Shown: positions 9,901 to 18,142, counted from the stretch's first letter. The stretch: DNA of 64,000 bases from Microbacterium sp. BR1 (GCF_002812725.1 NZ_NMUN01000009.1:1-64000), one strand, 5' to 3'. Translations and numbers: made by a program. The notes: generated by a model not told the origin, from the sequence alone.

Positions 9901-10759
9901 CCCATCCCACCCCGAGGATGGCCGTGAGCTTGTCGGCGAGGAGCGCGTTGTAGGTCTCCGACAGTGCCACGACCGACGCGTGCAGGGGCCTGCCGTCCAG
10001 GCTGCGCCACTTCCCGTCGTGGGCGGCCTGCGCGCGGTTCCCGATGACGACATGGGTGTGCAGCTGCGGGTCGGAGGAGCGCGAGTCGTAGTGATCGAAC
10101 GCGACGGCGATCACCCCCCGCACCTCGACCTGCGCCACCGCTCCGCGCGGGCCGCGCGCTCCGACCCGGGTCATCGCGACGCGCGCCTCGACGAGGCGAA
10201 GGACGTCGCCGACCGCGTCATGGTGCGCCTGCGCGATCAGCGCCTGGGTGCCCGCGTCGGCAACCGCCCACAGCGTGCTCACGCTCTTGGGAACGGAGGC
10301 CGTGAAGTCGAATCCGGCGACGGCGCGGCGGGTCTGCCGGGCGTTCTCCTCATTCTCGATCGCGACCAGCGCGGCCGCGCGGTCCTCCTCCGACAGTGTT
10401 GCGGGCAGTTTCCTGCCACGCGCCCGCACCCGGTCTCGCATGCCGGCGAAGGAACGGTACGGCCGTCCCAGCTGCGCGCCGCTGTTCGGGTCCTGCCCCG
10501 CCCCGAGGAAGCGCTTGAGCTGTTCCTCGGTCACCTCGTCGCCGACGCGGGTCGTCGCGGACGGGAGGCCAGCAACTCCGGAGCCGGCCCACTGACCGGG
10601 CGGGGTGCCCTTCTCCTGGTAGTACCGGGTCAGCGGTTCGGTGACGTCGCGGTCGCCGTCGCCGGCGGCGACGGTCCGCAGCAGGTAGCGGTAGCCCTGC
10701 CCCGCGCTCATCACCCGCATCGAGACCGTCACCTGGACACGGTGTGCGCGCCTGGCCAT
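6965..10759 (-). CDS. MobF-type conjugative relaxase-helicase (TrwC/TraA-like)
   Basis: The 1264-residue protein nicks oriT and unwinds the transferred strand. The N-terminal relaxase domain has the VMSAGQGYRYLL start, candidate catalytic tyrosines Y46-Y47 and a metal-binding histidine cluster DPQLHTHVV (H234, H236). The C-terminal half is a superfamily 1 helicase: Walker A GPAGTGKTT at 562-570, MIVDEAS (Walker B) and AITGHRAQG near the end. The true start may be GTG 10732, which gives the usual VTVSMRVMSAG beginning. The gene ends the leftward operon excisionase-integrase-small protein-basic repeat protein-relaxase, 43 nt after its neighbour. Confidence 0.9.
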   Translation of the reverse strand: MARRAHRVQVTVSMRVMSAGQGYRYLLRTVAAGDGDRDVTEPLTRYYQEKGTPPGQWAGSGVAGLPSATTRVGDEVTEEQLKRFLGAGQDPNSGAQLGRPYRSFAGMRDRVRARGRKLPATLSEEDRAAALVAIENEENARQTRRAVAGFDFTASVPKSVSTLWAVADAGTQALIAQAHHDAVGDVLRLVEARVAMTRVGARGPRGAVAQVEVRGVIAVAFDHYDSRSSDPQLHTHVVIGNRAQAAHDGKWRSLDGRPLHASVVALSETYNALLADKLTAILGVGWESRDRGRDRNPGWEISGIPEDLMRDFSTRSLDIDERHEQLRAEFVEAHGRQPGRVQIIKLRQQATLETRPLKNSHSLQELTARWRERATKTLGTDATGWARQLIAAQEATRLLHRDDLSSADLDAAGIEVLAGVGDRRSTWRRWNLWAEAARVTLPLRFATAQDRTAILDEIVDRAESRSLRLTPPELASSPTPFRRPDGGSVFREKAGTIYSSTALLAAEDTLREWASEMTGPALPADVIQRSAQARASAPLSREQHGAIAAIAASGRVLDVLVGPAGTGKTTTLGGLRRAWEAHQGEGTVAGVAPSSVAADVLAEDLGIPTDNTAKWLHEHRQTPARIAERDRLLEWVGALSARPWMARSWRGRIATMSPVLADTLEERTRWDSPNLAPRLTAAARRRIRVLDDGIQAWTLRQGDLMIVDEASLVGTMALEAITRHAREVGAKVLLAGDWAQLSAIESGGAFGMLVRDRAAPPELTTVHRFAHVWEKDASLGLRMGDVEVLPTYAAHDRIHGGDLEDMLEAAYRAWHADRVAGVTTALIAETGDTVSALNERARADRILADEVSADGVTLAGGSQAGRGDEILTRRNDRRLRTGRSGWVKNGDRWVVMRHRRDGSLTVRRVGRSHGGIVTLPSDYVAEHVELAYAITGHRAQGITLDTGHCVVHSSAMTRETFYVSMSRGRQRNTCYVATDQPHLEEHQKQPEEMTALDVLASVVRHVGAERSAHETIIDEQEAAGSIAQIASEYETIAQRAQHDRWIELLHRCSIPAPAIAQMIDSESFGVLTSILWRAEAAGQDIDVLLAAAIRSRPLTGSEDAGAVLTSRLRDALQESGNPRARGRGWIVGMVPQAVAGADAEMRLALQERESLMRRRGRALVDRALRNQERWIHELGSPPYDVHSRRAWFTLAGTVAAYRDRYGIDAPDAIDSGGSGDWTRLSDRDHARDARDRAQLLARGSSSTPEPAAPATRESPGSVWS

Positions 10760-10802
10760 GCCATGGGCAGACGGCCCCGGCTCCTCGCACAGCCGCCGGG
10801 TC

Positions 10803-11855
10803 CTAAGGTCTGATCCTCACCGGCACCCTGACGCGTGCGGCCGAGGAGTCGATGTACGCATCCGTGCCGTGCGTGGGGGCTGACGCGTCCTCGCGCAGCC
10901 GCCCCTGCGGGTCTGCACGTGCCCGCCGCACGGCGGCGATGGCGCGCCGGCGCACCTCGGTCTCGAGGTCGTACGGGTCCGCGCCGCGCGCCTGCCGAGC
11001 GCGGGAGTCCAGGGTCACCTCGTCTCGCAGTCGCTCGCCGTGCTCGACGAGGTAGTCGGGGACGATCTGGCGGCGCCGGGCGAGAGCGGATTTCCGCATC
11101 CACTCCTCGAGAAGCGGCCGGGGCGTCCTTTCGAAGTGCTGCATCAGCCGCCGCCGTTCGGAGACGAGACGGCGGCGCGTGAAGAACTCGGTCGCGGCGG
11201 CGAGATTCGCCGCCCGTTCCTCCTCAGAGGCCGGATGCAGCCGACGCGGGGGGAGCCCGGCTTGCTGGCGGCGTCGCTCCCGGCGCTTCCACTCCCGGTT
11301 GTACGCACGCGCCTTCTCGGCGGTCTCCGGGTTCGAGCGGTAGCGCCGCTGGTTCTCTCTGACCTTCTCCGGATTGGCTTGCTGCCATCGCCGCTGCTGT
11401 TGTCGCCGCTTGTCCGGATCGGCCAGCCTGCGCTCGCGGGCGTTCTGCAGAATCTGCTCCCGATTGCGGTAGTAGTAGGCCAGCTGCAGGGCGCGGACGC
11501 GCTCCCGATTATTCTCGACGTAGAGTCGCCGTTGTTCCCGCTTCTTATCGGGGTTGCGTTGCGCCCATTCGCGTGCGCGTTCGACGTCGCGACGTCGACG
11601 TTCGGCCTCCGCCGCCATCTTCTGACGTCGTTGCTCGGCTTCGGCCTTCATTCGCACACGCCGCTCGCGTTCGCGTTCGCGGCCCTTCGCGCGGATGCTC
11701 TCCCGATTTCTCTCGCGATAGTCACGGTAGTAGTCGGGGTGGGCCTCGTTCCACGCCTTCCTCGCCGCGGTGTCCCGTGCCTTGCGCTCCTCTGGGGAGA
11801 CACGTCGACTGCGACGATCCTGATCGTCACTGGTTGCCCCAGACCTCTCCGTCAT
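10803..11855 (-). CDS. Basic repeat protein conserved between the two ICEs
   Basis: The 350-residue protein is extremely rich in Arg, Glu and Gln. It contains imperfect repeats of about 20-25 residues built on NP(D/E)K-RRE-Q-R-Y--NRE, predicted to be long charged helices. A more conserved block, QQAGLPPRRLHPAS--ER-AN-AAATEFFT (about residues 190-225), recurs in the ICE2 protein at 58317-59393, which shows that the two are homologous. Such charge patterns often bind nucleic acid, but no enzyme motif is visible. It has a good ribosome site (GAGGAGCAGG) before ATG 11855. It lies in an operon with integrase and relaxase, which hints at a role in element processing. Confidence 0.7.
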   Translation of the reverse strand: MTERSGATSDDQDRRSRRVSPEERKARDTAARKAWNEAHPDYYRDYRERNRESIRAKGRERERERRVRMKAEAEQRRQKMAAEAERRRRDVERAREWAQRNPDKKREQRRLYVENNRERVRALQLAYYYRNREQILQNARERRLADPDKRRQQQRRWQQANPEKVRENQRRYRSNPETAEKARAYNREWKRRERRRQQAGLPPRRLHPASEEERAANLAAATEFFTRRRLVSERRRLMQHFERTPRPLLEEWMRKSALARRRQIVPDYLVEHGERLRDEVTLDSRARQARGADPYDLETEVRRRAIAAVRRARADPQGRLREDASAPTHGTDAYIDSSAARVRVPVRIRP

Positions 11856-11921
11856 ACCTGCTCCTCGTCATGTCCGGCCTCACCCCTTTAGGTGGGGCAG
11901 GTCAGACACGACGAGGGCGTG

Positions 11922-12206
11922 TCAGCGGTGCGTGCGCGGCTCAGAGAGAGCGATCAGGGCGGCGAACGCTTCCTGGCGGTGCGCAGACGGGTCGACGATC
12001 GCTAGGGGGATCAGCTCGCGGAGCGTTGCTCGCGCATCAGTAGAGAGGTCAGTGAGGGGGTACATGCACCATTCGACATCTTGGTCGACCTGGTAGGCCG
12101 GTTCGTCGAGACGCACTTCGGGGTAGTAGATGAATGCGGCCAGCGCGATGCGCTGCAGCGCATCGTCAACCTTCTCGCGATCGATCATCTGGTTCTTCGT
12201 GCTCAT
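11922..12206 (-). CDS. Small conserved ICE protein, partner of the basic repeat protein
   Basis: The 94-residue acidic protein has the pattern AAF-(Y/W)YP----EP-Y----D(V/I)(E/D)WC--PL. This pattern also occurs in the 84-residue protein at 58032-58286 in ICE2. In both elements the gene is adjacent to the basic repeat protein gene. The start overlaps the integrase stop by 4 nt (ATGA), so the two are translationally coupled. No function is known. Acidic against basic composition would fit a complex between the partners, which is an inference. Confidence 0.7.
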   Translation of the reverse strand: MSTKNQMIDREKVDDALQRIALAAFIYYPEVRLDEPAYQVDQDVEWCMYPLTDLSTDARATLRELIPLAIVDPSAHRQEAFAALIALSEPRTHR

Positions 12207-13396
12207 CGCGAGTCATCCTCCGCTCCCGAGGACGGCCCGAGCGACTCGAGGATGTCTGCCGTGACCGGATCCACGTGGTCGTCAGGCTCGACGTAGTGCG
12301 CCCGCGTGATGTCCGTGGAGGTGTGGCCGAGCATCTCGGCCGCCAACTCGAGCCCGCTCGCCCGATCCAGGACCGTCGCGACCGTACGCCGGAACGCATG
12401 CGGTGTCACCCCGTGTATACCGGCCGCCTCAAGGATCGTCCGGAGCCGCCGACGGATATTGTTCGGGATCAGCGGAGTGCCGTTTCGGCTGCAGAACAGC
12501 AGCGTGTCACCGTCGGCCGGTACCGCTGCCAGTCGCTGCCGTATCCCGGCCGCGGTGTAGCTGGGAACCGCGACTGTACGTCGAGACTTCGCCGTCTTGG
12601 GATGATCCTGCCGGAACGCGGGTCGGCCCTTCGGGCAGACGATCGTGCCGGTGATCTTCACCGTCGCCGGCACCACCGTAACATCCACGTCGCAGCGGCG
12701 GATCGCAAGCACCTCGCCGATGCGGGCGGAAGTCCCCAGCATCACCTCGATGATGATTCCGAGCTGGCCATCAGGACGCGGCCCCGGAAGACCCTCAGCG
12801 GTGCGCCAGCGACTCACCGCTGATCTGATCGCCTGGATCTGCGGGACTGTGAGGGCGAGGATCTCTGATACCGGCTTGCGCAATCGCGCCGCGCCGCTGA
12901 CAGGATTCCGGGGGATCGCGTCGTACCGCACGGCCAAGCCCAATGCCAGGCTCAGCACGTTCTTGGCCTGCTTCGCGCGGCTGTAGCTGGTCTTCGCGCA
13001 CGTCTTCAGGAACCGATCGACGCGACTGACGGTCACTTCCTTCAGCCGCAACTGCCCGAACGCCGGCAGCACCAGCTTGCGCATGTTCCACTCATAGAGG
13101 TCGCGCGTCTTCACCGCGATCCGTCCCTCCAGATCGAGGTCGTCCAGCCAGAGCTCAGCGAGATCGGCGAAGGGTGTGTCCGGCGTCAACTCTCCTGCGA
13201 CTGCCGGGCGGCTGCGTTCCGTGAGCAGAACCTTGAGCCTCTGCTCGGCAGCCTTTCGACTCCGCCCGCTGGCCTGGACCTGCCGAAGCGCGCCGTCCTC
13301 ATCGCGGTATCGAGTCCTGGCTCTGACTATGCCGTTCGCGCCAGTCCGGAAGCTGATCGTTCCGAATGTTCCAATGGGGGTTCGGGTACTCGACAT
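12203..13396 (-). CDS. int: Tyrosine recombinase, ICE1 integrase
   Basis: The 397-residue site-specific recombinase probably inserts and excises ICE1 at the tRNA-Ser 3' end. An N-terminal arm-binding region and a core-binding domain (about residues 70-170) precede the catalytic domain. Visible catalytic elements are the first Arg in SARIGEVLAIR, the HAFRRT box (His and Arg), and GHTSTDITRAHY with the nucleophilic Tyr. It overlaps the excisionase gene at 13396 and the small-protein gene downstream. It is only distantly similar to the ICE2 integrase, although both lie next to the same 30-bp att copy. Confidence 0.9.
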   Translation of the reverse strand: MSSTRTPIGTFGTISFRTGANGIVRARTRYRDEDGALRQVQASGRSRKAAEQRLKVLLTERSRPAVAGELTPDTPFADLAELWLDDLDLEGRIAVKTRDLYEWNMRKLVLPAFGQLRLKEVTVSRVDRFLKTCAKTSYSRAKQAKNVLSLALGLAVRYDAIPRNPVSGAARLRKPVSEILALTVPQIQAIRSAVSRWRTAEGLPGPRPDGQLGIIIEVMLGTSARIGEVLAIRRCDVDVTVVPATVKITGTIVCPKGRPAFRQDHPKTAKSRRTVAVPSYTAAGIRQRLAAVPADGDTLLFCSRNGTPLIPNNIRRRLRTILEAAGIHGVTPHAFRRTVATVLDRASGLELAAEMLGHTSTDITRAHYVEPDDHVDPVTADILESLGPSSGAEDDSR

Positions 13397-13611
13397 CAGG
13401 GCTCACCGCCCGTCTCTCGTCGGGATCGGATCCATTCGTCGATGTCGGCAACGAAGAACATGACGCGCCGACCGACGCGGATCCCGGGCGGGCCCTTCCC
13501 GTCCACTCTCCAGTCGTAGATCGTCGCGATGGGGACGCCGAGATAGTCCGACAGTTCCCGGACGGACAGTAACGGCTCCAGCTGGACGGGGTGAGCCTGT
13601 TGAGTATCCAT
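13396..13611 (-). CDS. Excisionase-type helix-turn-helix protein
   Basis: This 71-residue MerR/AlpA-like DNA-binding protein has the winged-helix pattern LLSVRELSDYLGVPIATIYDWR followed by RVGRRVMF--DIDEWI. Such proteins help tyrosine integrases with excision or control their expression. ATG 13611 starts just before the conserved fold; the frame is open upstream to 13683 and other starts are possible. The stop overlaps the integrase start, so the two are co-expressed. Confidence 0.8.
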   Translation of the reverse strand: MDTQQAHPVQLEPLLSVRELSDYLGVPIATIYDWRVDGKGPPGIRVGRRVMFFVADIDEWIRSRRETGGEP

Positions 13612-13756
13612 ACCCAACATGTGCGCCCGGCCGTCCCGCCTCCTCCAGGCGGCACCGATGCCTTCCGTGTGCGGAATCGGCAAGCGGGTGCGGGTGGGTG
13701 GCGAGGGAGTGGATGTGGTGACGACGTGGTGACCGGTTCAAGTCCTTAACCGCCTT

Positions 13757-13788
13757 CTGGCCCGGATTTCCGCAGAATTCCGGGCCAG
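13757..13788. terminator. Hairpin at the right end of ICE1, beside the att core
   Basis: Perfect 10-bp arms (CTGGCCCGGA / TCCGGGCCAG) flank a 12-nt loop, 3 nt left of the att copy. It could insulate the element end or end transcription from the tRNA side. A different hairpin lies in the same position at the right end of ICE2 (62983-63025). Confidence 0.5.
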
Positions 13789-13791
13789 AGC

Positions 13792-13821
13792 TGGCGGTGA
13801 CGGTGGGATTTGAACCCACGG
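13792..13821. repeat. att core, 30-bp copy of the tRNA-Ser 3' end (junction between ICE1 and ICE2)
   Basis: The 30 bases are identical to 63031-63060, the 3' part of the tRNA-Ser gene including the encoded CCA and the T-arm. The identity stops sharply on both sides: c against a before it, a against t after it. It is the scar of site-specific recombination into the tRNA gene and marks the boundary between the two elements. Confidence 0.92.
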
Positions 13822-13839
13822 ATGGGGGGTCTGTGGGTG

Positions 13840-15084
13840 ATGAAACAGGTCCGGCATCTCATGGGTGGGACGAAGGACACGTTCCGCCCGGAGGCACCGC
13901 GCGTGGCGGGGACGTTGAACCTGCCGGGAGCGCGGGCGTCGGTGCAGCTGTGGGAGTTCGAGGGCATCGGGTGCGTCTACGACCCGCAGCACCGCACCGT
14001 ATCCGTCACCGCGGAACTCGAGGTGCAGGGATTCCTGATGCAGGACACCCCGGACCGGTACGACCTCGCCCAGCAGTGGTCGACCGTGTTGGCCTCTTTC
14101 ACGCAGCGCCCGGGGATCAAGCGGGTGACCCTGCAGGAGCGGACGATCCCGACGACGATTCGTGCTGCTCGCGACCACTTCGACACCGTCCAGATCCGCC
14201 GCGGAGTAGACGCCGGATCCCCCGTGGCGCAGAACTACCGGGACGTGATGGACCAGTCAGAGCGGTTCGCGGTTTCGCACCGCAACTACCTGACCTTCAC
14301 TCTGGACCTGATCGTTCTCGGCGCGCAGCTGCGATCCCTCGGCGGCGGGAAGCTCGCGATCCAAGCCCTCGCCGCCCTCGAGGCGGGAAATCTCGCCGAT
14401 GCTCTCGAGACCGCGCGCATCAAGGTTCGCGCGTGGCTCGCCCCGAGGGATATTGCGGCGCTCGCGCGGGTGACGGTGGACCCGGAGTTCGCCCCCGCGG
14501 TGCAGAACCGCACCGACGCACAGGCGGGGGTGGATCCGGTGGCGATCGGGCCGATGTATTTGGAGGAACCGAAAGGGCGGAACGGGATCGTCTACACGGA
14601 CTCGGCCGTGCACACGACGATGTGGATTCACGAGTGGCCGCGGTCCGATGCGGCGGTCGGGTTCGTCGCGCCGATCGTGTTCGCCCGCCACCCCGGCAGC
14701 GGGGATGCCGTCACGCACATCCTTTCCCTCGTCCTCACGCCCGTCCCTGTCTCCAAAGCGCTGAAACGGATCCGGGATGAGAAGAAGGTGTGGCGGGGCA
14801 ACGAACGGCTCCGCGCAAAACGCAGCGCCGACGGGTCGGCGGCGGACGCAGCGGACTGGGACGCACTGGAGAAGCAGGAACAGGAGATCGTGAACGGGCA
14901 TGGCAAGTTCCGGTACGGCGCCTACCTCACGGTCTCTGAGCGAACCGAGGAGCGCCTCGACCACGCCGTCGCGGGGATGCGCAACGCACTCTCCCGCGCC
15001 GGCATGGAACCCCAGATCCTCTACTGCCAACAAGCCGAAGCGCTGCTCGTCAATGCGCTCCCACTGGGGTTGGGGATGAAATGA
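13840..15084 (+). CDS. SCO6880-type conjugal transfer protein, N-terminally truncated at the att site
   Basis: The 414-residue protein aligns with the ICE1 SCO6880-type protein from about residue 85 of the latter (RHLMGGTKDTFRP matches its LRRAAGQTRFRR region). It therefore lacks the two N-terminal membrane segments. The open frame begins inside the att core: an in-frame TGA at 13798-13800 blocks extension, with possible starts TTG 13810, GTG 13837 or ATG 13840. A G-run at 13824-13829 could serve as ribosome site. Loss of the membrane anchor probably disables or alters the mating channel. The stop overlaps the next ATG by 4 nt. Confidence 0.75.
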   Translation: MKQVRHLMGGTKDTFRPEAPRVAGTLNLPGARASVQLWEFEGIGCVYDPQHRTVSVTAELEVQGFLMQDTPDRYDLAQQWSTVLASFTQRPGIKRVTLQERTIPTTIRAARDHFDTVQIRRGVDAGSPVAQNYRDVMDQSERFAVSHRNYLTFTLDLIVLGAQLRSLGGGKLAIQALAALEAGNLADALETARIKVRAWLAPRDIAALARVTVDPEFAPAVQNRTDAQAGVDPVAIGPMYLEEPKGRNGIVYTDSAVHTTMWIHEWPRSDAAVGFVAPIVFARHPGSGDAVTHILSLVLTPVPVSKALKRIRDEKKVWRGNERLRAKRSADGSAADAADWDALEKQEQEIVNGHGKFRYGAYLTVSERTEERLDHAVAGMRNALSRAGMEPQILYCQQAEALLVNALPLGLGMK

Positions 15085-16742
15085 CCCGCCGCATCCTCAC
15101 CTTCACCCCGGGCGATGCGTCCCGGAAAGTCCGCGCCCAGCTGAGCCGCGAAATCGCCGCCGCGCTCCGCGCCGAACAACCCACACGCTCCAGCCGACGA
15201 GAGCGTGCCCTGCCGGAGCCGGCGGTGCCGGGACCGTTCGGGCCCGGTCTCGCCGCCGGCGGGTACTGGAATCTGGCGGGTCTGCACGTCCCGCCGCATG
15301 AGGCGACGTCGCAGCACATCGCTGGGATCTACCCGTTCGTGGCCGACGCGGGCCTTGGTCACCGGGGCCCGATCGTCGGCGTCGATCTGAACGCGGACGC
15401 GTTATGGCACTTCTCCCCGTGGGAGGCGTACATCGATCAATCCGACCGTGGGTCGTTCTCCACCAACATCCTTGTCCTCGGTGCGTACCGGTCCGGGAAA
15501 TCGGCGACCGTGAAAACCCTCGTCACCCGTTCCATCGCATTCGGTCACCAGGTGGTCGTGCCGTCCGACCCCAAAGGGGAATGGGTCGCGGTGGCTGAGG
15601 CGATGCCCGGCGGACGGGTCATCCGCCTCGGCAACGGCACGAGTGCACGTCTGAACCCGCTCGACCGGGGCCCGCGACGATCGGATGCGTCCGATGAGCA
15701 GCACGAGCAGATGGTGAAGCAGCGCCGCATCGGCACCCTCATCGCCCTGGTCGAAATGGCGCTCGGCAAGCAGCGTCTCACCGCGGTCGAGCACGCCGCG
15801 ATCCACGACGCCCTCGACCGGTGCGTCGCGCGCACCAGCGATCACCCCACCCTCCGCGGGATATATATGGAACTCGGATACCTCGCCGGAGAAACCGCGA
15901 CCGCGTTCCGCGCCGCCGAAGGCGCCGTGCAACCCCGCTTCGTGCTCCGCCGGTTCGTCGAAGGCGACCTCGCCGGACTGTTCGAAGACGAATCGACCGT
16001 GGAGTTCGATCAGGACGCGCCCATGGTCGTCACCGACACCAGCGAACTCTTCGCCCGCGGGGAGCTCGCCGCGCAACTGACGCAAGTGTGCTCGACCGCG
16101 TGGATCCAGGCCGTGATCAGCGACCGTGCCGCACGCCGCACCCGATACGTGGTGCGGGAAGAGGGATGGCGGGACATGACGTCGCTGGCGAGTCTGCAGA
16201 TGTTTCAGCAGTGGTTGAAGCTGTCCCGGCATTACGGGATCAGCAACATCGTCATCCTCCACAAGATGGGCGACCTCGACGCGGTCGGCGACGCTGACTC
16301 CCTCGAACGGTCCCTGGCGTACTCGATCGTGGGTGACATCGAGAACAAGTTCATCTTCCGCGTCAACCATCAAGAACAATCAGCCCTCCAAGAACGCCTC
16401 AACCTTCCCGCCCCGCACGTCGCGATGGCCAGGCAGCTGCGGAAAGGCGAGTTCCTCGCGTACGTCGGCCAGTACTCGTACCTGGTGGACTGCTTCGCCA
16501 CCTCCACCCCCTGGGAGCAGGCCCTGTTCGACACCGACGACGCCGTCACCGCCAACGACCGCGACACCCCACTGCCCGCCCTGACCGACACCGACCTCGA
16601 CGCGTTCTGGCCCACCGATGCGCCGTTCATGACGAGTGACTCCGAAGCCGTGGACGGGTGGTTGGCGCCCGCTCCGGATGTCGGAAGTACCGAAGTTCCC
16701 GACCGCCCCACTGCGGCGGCTTCTGAAGGAGGACAGCAATGA
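15081..16742 (+). CDS. VirB4/TraC-like conjugation ATPase
   Basis: The 553-residue ATPase is homologous to the ICE1 protein at 1732-3102. Walker A is GAYRSGKS at 134-141. The segments PSDPKGEW and ILHKMGDLDAVGDADS match conserved parts of the family. The Walker B position reads YVVREEGW rather than the YDEAW of ICE1: the Asp is replaced by Arg while a Glu remains. Its ATG overlaps the stop of the SCO6880-type gene and its stop overlaps the next ATG, so translation is tightly coupled. Confidence 0.8.
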   Translation: MTRRILTFTPGDASRKVRAQLSREIAAALRAEQPTRSSRRERALPEPAVPGPFGPGLAAGGYWNLAGLHVPPHEATSQHIAGIYPFVADAGLGHRGPIVGVDLNADALWHFSPWEAYIDQSDRGSFSTNILVLGAYRSGKSATVKTLVTRSIAFGHQVVVPSDPKGEWVAVAEAMPGGRVIRLGNGTSARLNPLDRGPRRSDASDEQHEQMVKQRRIGTLIALVEMALGKQRLTAVEHAAIHDALDRCVARTSDHPTLRGIYMELGYLAGETATAFRAAEGAVQPRFVLRRFVEGDLAGLFEDESTVEFDQDAPMVVTDTSELFARGELAAQLTQVCSTAWIQAVISDRAARRTRYVVREEGWRDMTSLASLQMFQQWLKLSRHYGISNIVILHKMGDLDAVGDADSLERSLAYSIVGDIENKFIFRVNHQEQSALQERLNLPAPHVAMARQLRKGEFLAYVGQYSYLVDCFATSTPWEQALFDTDDAVTANDRDTPLPALTDTDLDAFWPTDAPFMTSDSEAVDGWLAPAPDVGSTEVPDRPTAAASEGGQQ

Positions 16743-18142
16743 GTGTTCTGCATCCGCCGCGCGCGTACGCGACCGTGACCGGACCCACCGCGACCTACGT
16801 CGCGCCCGACGGGCACACCGAACCCGTCATGACGGACGGCGCCGAAGACATCCGTCACGCCGTCGTCCGCCGCGCCGCCACCGACGCCCGTACCGCCGGC
16901 ACCCCGCTGGAGCTCGTCACCTCCGGCGACCGCGGCACCCATCACCTCCTCATCGACACCACCGGCTCCATCACCGCCATCCCAGCCGGTATCACCACCG
17001 CCCTCCCCACGCATCCCGGAACCAACGCGGGGCTCACCGACAAGGCTGACGACACCCGGGCCGACATCCGCACCGAGGACGCGCGACGGGCGGGGGCGCC
17101 GCTATTCGATGCCGTCTCGGTGCAGCACCACGGGGCGGTGAACGAGGAGGCTCCGCCGGCCGGACCTAGCGCGCCAACCGAGGAGGAAGATCCTCCGACA
17201 ACGGCATCGCGGCCATCGTTCATCGCCGTCAGCACCGAGACCCCCGAGACCGGCACGGGGTGGCGGGCCGTCATGGCACGACTCGGACTCCCGGTACCCC
17301 TGTCAGTGCGGCAGATGCAGCATGCGGGGTGGGCGCGGTCGGTGTCGCGGCATTGGGCGGGATGCCGGAGCATCGCGGTCGCGAACGGGAAAGGCGGGGT
17401 GGGGAAGACGATGACCACCGCGATGCTCGCCGCCGCCTACGCCCGGTGGGGCGGCGGGAATGTGCTCGCGTGGGACAACAACGACACCCGCGGAACCCTG
17501 GGCTGGCGCACCGACACCGGGCTCTACGACACCACCGTCCGCGACCTCCTCCCCGCCGCATTGAAACTTCTCGCCCCGGATGCTGGGGTGTCGGACATCG
17601 CCCGGTTCGTGCATCACCAAGGTGTGGACCGGTACGACGTGTTGCGTAGCAACCCCGAGCTTCTTGCCACCGACCAGCGCATCCACGCCGACCAGTTCGA
17701 TCTGCTGATGCGGGTCGCCGCCCGCTACTACCGGCTTGTGGTGTTCGACTCCGGGAACGACGAATCGGCAGACAGATGGCTGCGGATGATCGACTCCAGC
17801 GGGCAACTGGTGATCCCCACCCTCGCCGCCCCCGAATCCGCCGAATCCGCCGCGCTCCTCCTCGACGCACTCCGCACCCGCGACGAGCACTCCGCCTACC
17901 TCGCCGACAACGCCGTGGTGATCGTCACCCAAGCGGAGGCCGCGGGCCGGGATGTGGCACGAATCGCTGCAGGGTTCGAAGGTCACGTGCGGGCCGTTCA
18001 CACCATCCCTTACGACCGGGCCCTGAAATCCGGGCCACTGCGCTTCGACACCCTCCACCCCCGCACCCGGCACGCGTGGCTCGCCGCCGCCGCCGCCATC
18101 GCTGACGGCCTCGAACAGCACAGTGGTGAGCGGTATGAATGA
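16739..18142 (+). CDS. ParA/MinD-like ATPase of the ICE2 transfer operon
   Basis: The 467-residue protein has a disordered Ala/Thr-rich first third (about 1-190) and a C-terminal ParA-type ATPase domain. The deviant Walker A is NGKGGVGKTMTT; a WDNNDTRGTLGWR segment and the FDSGNDES motif follow. Proteins of this type occur in transfer operons of actinobacterial conjugative elements between the VirB4 and coupling protein genes. They are distinct from the partition ParA at 60084-60761. It may position the transfer machinery, which is inference. It overlaps the coupling protein gene by about 20 nt. Confidence 0.75.
   Translation: MSVLHPPRAYATVTGPTATYVAPDGHTEPVMTDGAEDIRHAVVRRAATDARTAGTPLELVTSGDRGTHHLLIDTTGSITAIPAGITTALPTHPGTNAGLTDKADDTRADIRTEDARRAGAPLFDAVSVQHHGAVNEEAPPAGPSAPTEEEDPPTTASRPSFIAVSTETPETGTGWRAVMARLGLPVPLSVRQMQHAGWARSVSRHWAGCRSIAVANGKGGVGKTMTTAMLAAAYARWGGGNVLAWDNNDTRGTLGWRTDTGLYDTTVRDLLPAALKLLAPDAGVSDIARFVHHQGVDRYDVLRSNPELLATDQRIHADQFDLLMRVAARYYRLVVFDSGNDESADRWLRMIDSSGQLVIPTLAAPESAESAALLLDALRTRDEHSAYLADNAVVIVTQAEAAGRDVARIAAGFEGHVRAVHTIPYDRALKSGPLRFDTLHPRTRHAWLAAAAAIADGLEQHSGERYE

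Larger units (their letters stand above)
1..13821. mobile_element. ICE1, right-hand part of an integrative conjugative element
   Basis: The block holds a rightward transfer operon (VirB4-like ATPase, VirD4/TraG, SSB) and a leftward operon with MobF relaxase, tyrosine integrase and excisionase. It ends at 13792-13821 in a 30-bp copy of the 3' end of the tRNA-Ser gene at 63031-63121. Integrase and excisionase sit next to that copy, the usual ICE arrangement. The left end lies outside the window, so the full size is unknown. Confidence 0.85.

Noticed and set aside
13792..13870. A second tRNA gene at the ICE1-ICE2 junction
   Set aside because: Only the 30-base 3' part is present; the anticodon arm, D-arm and 5' acceptor strand are missing.
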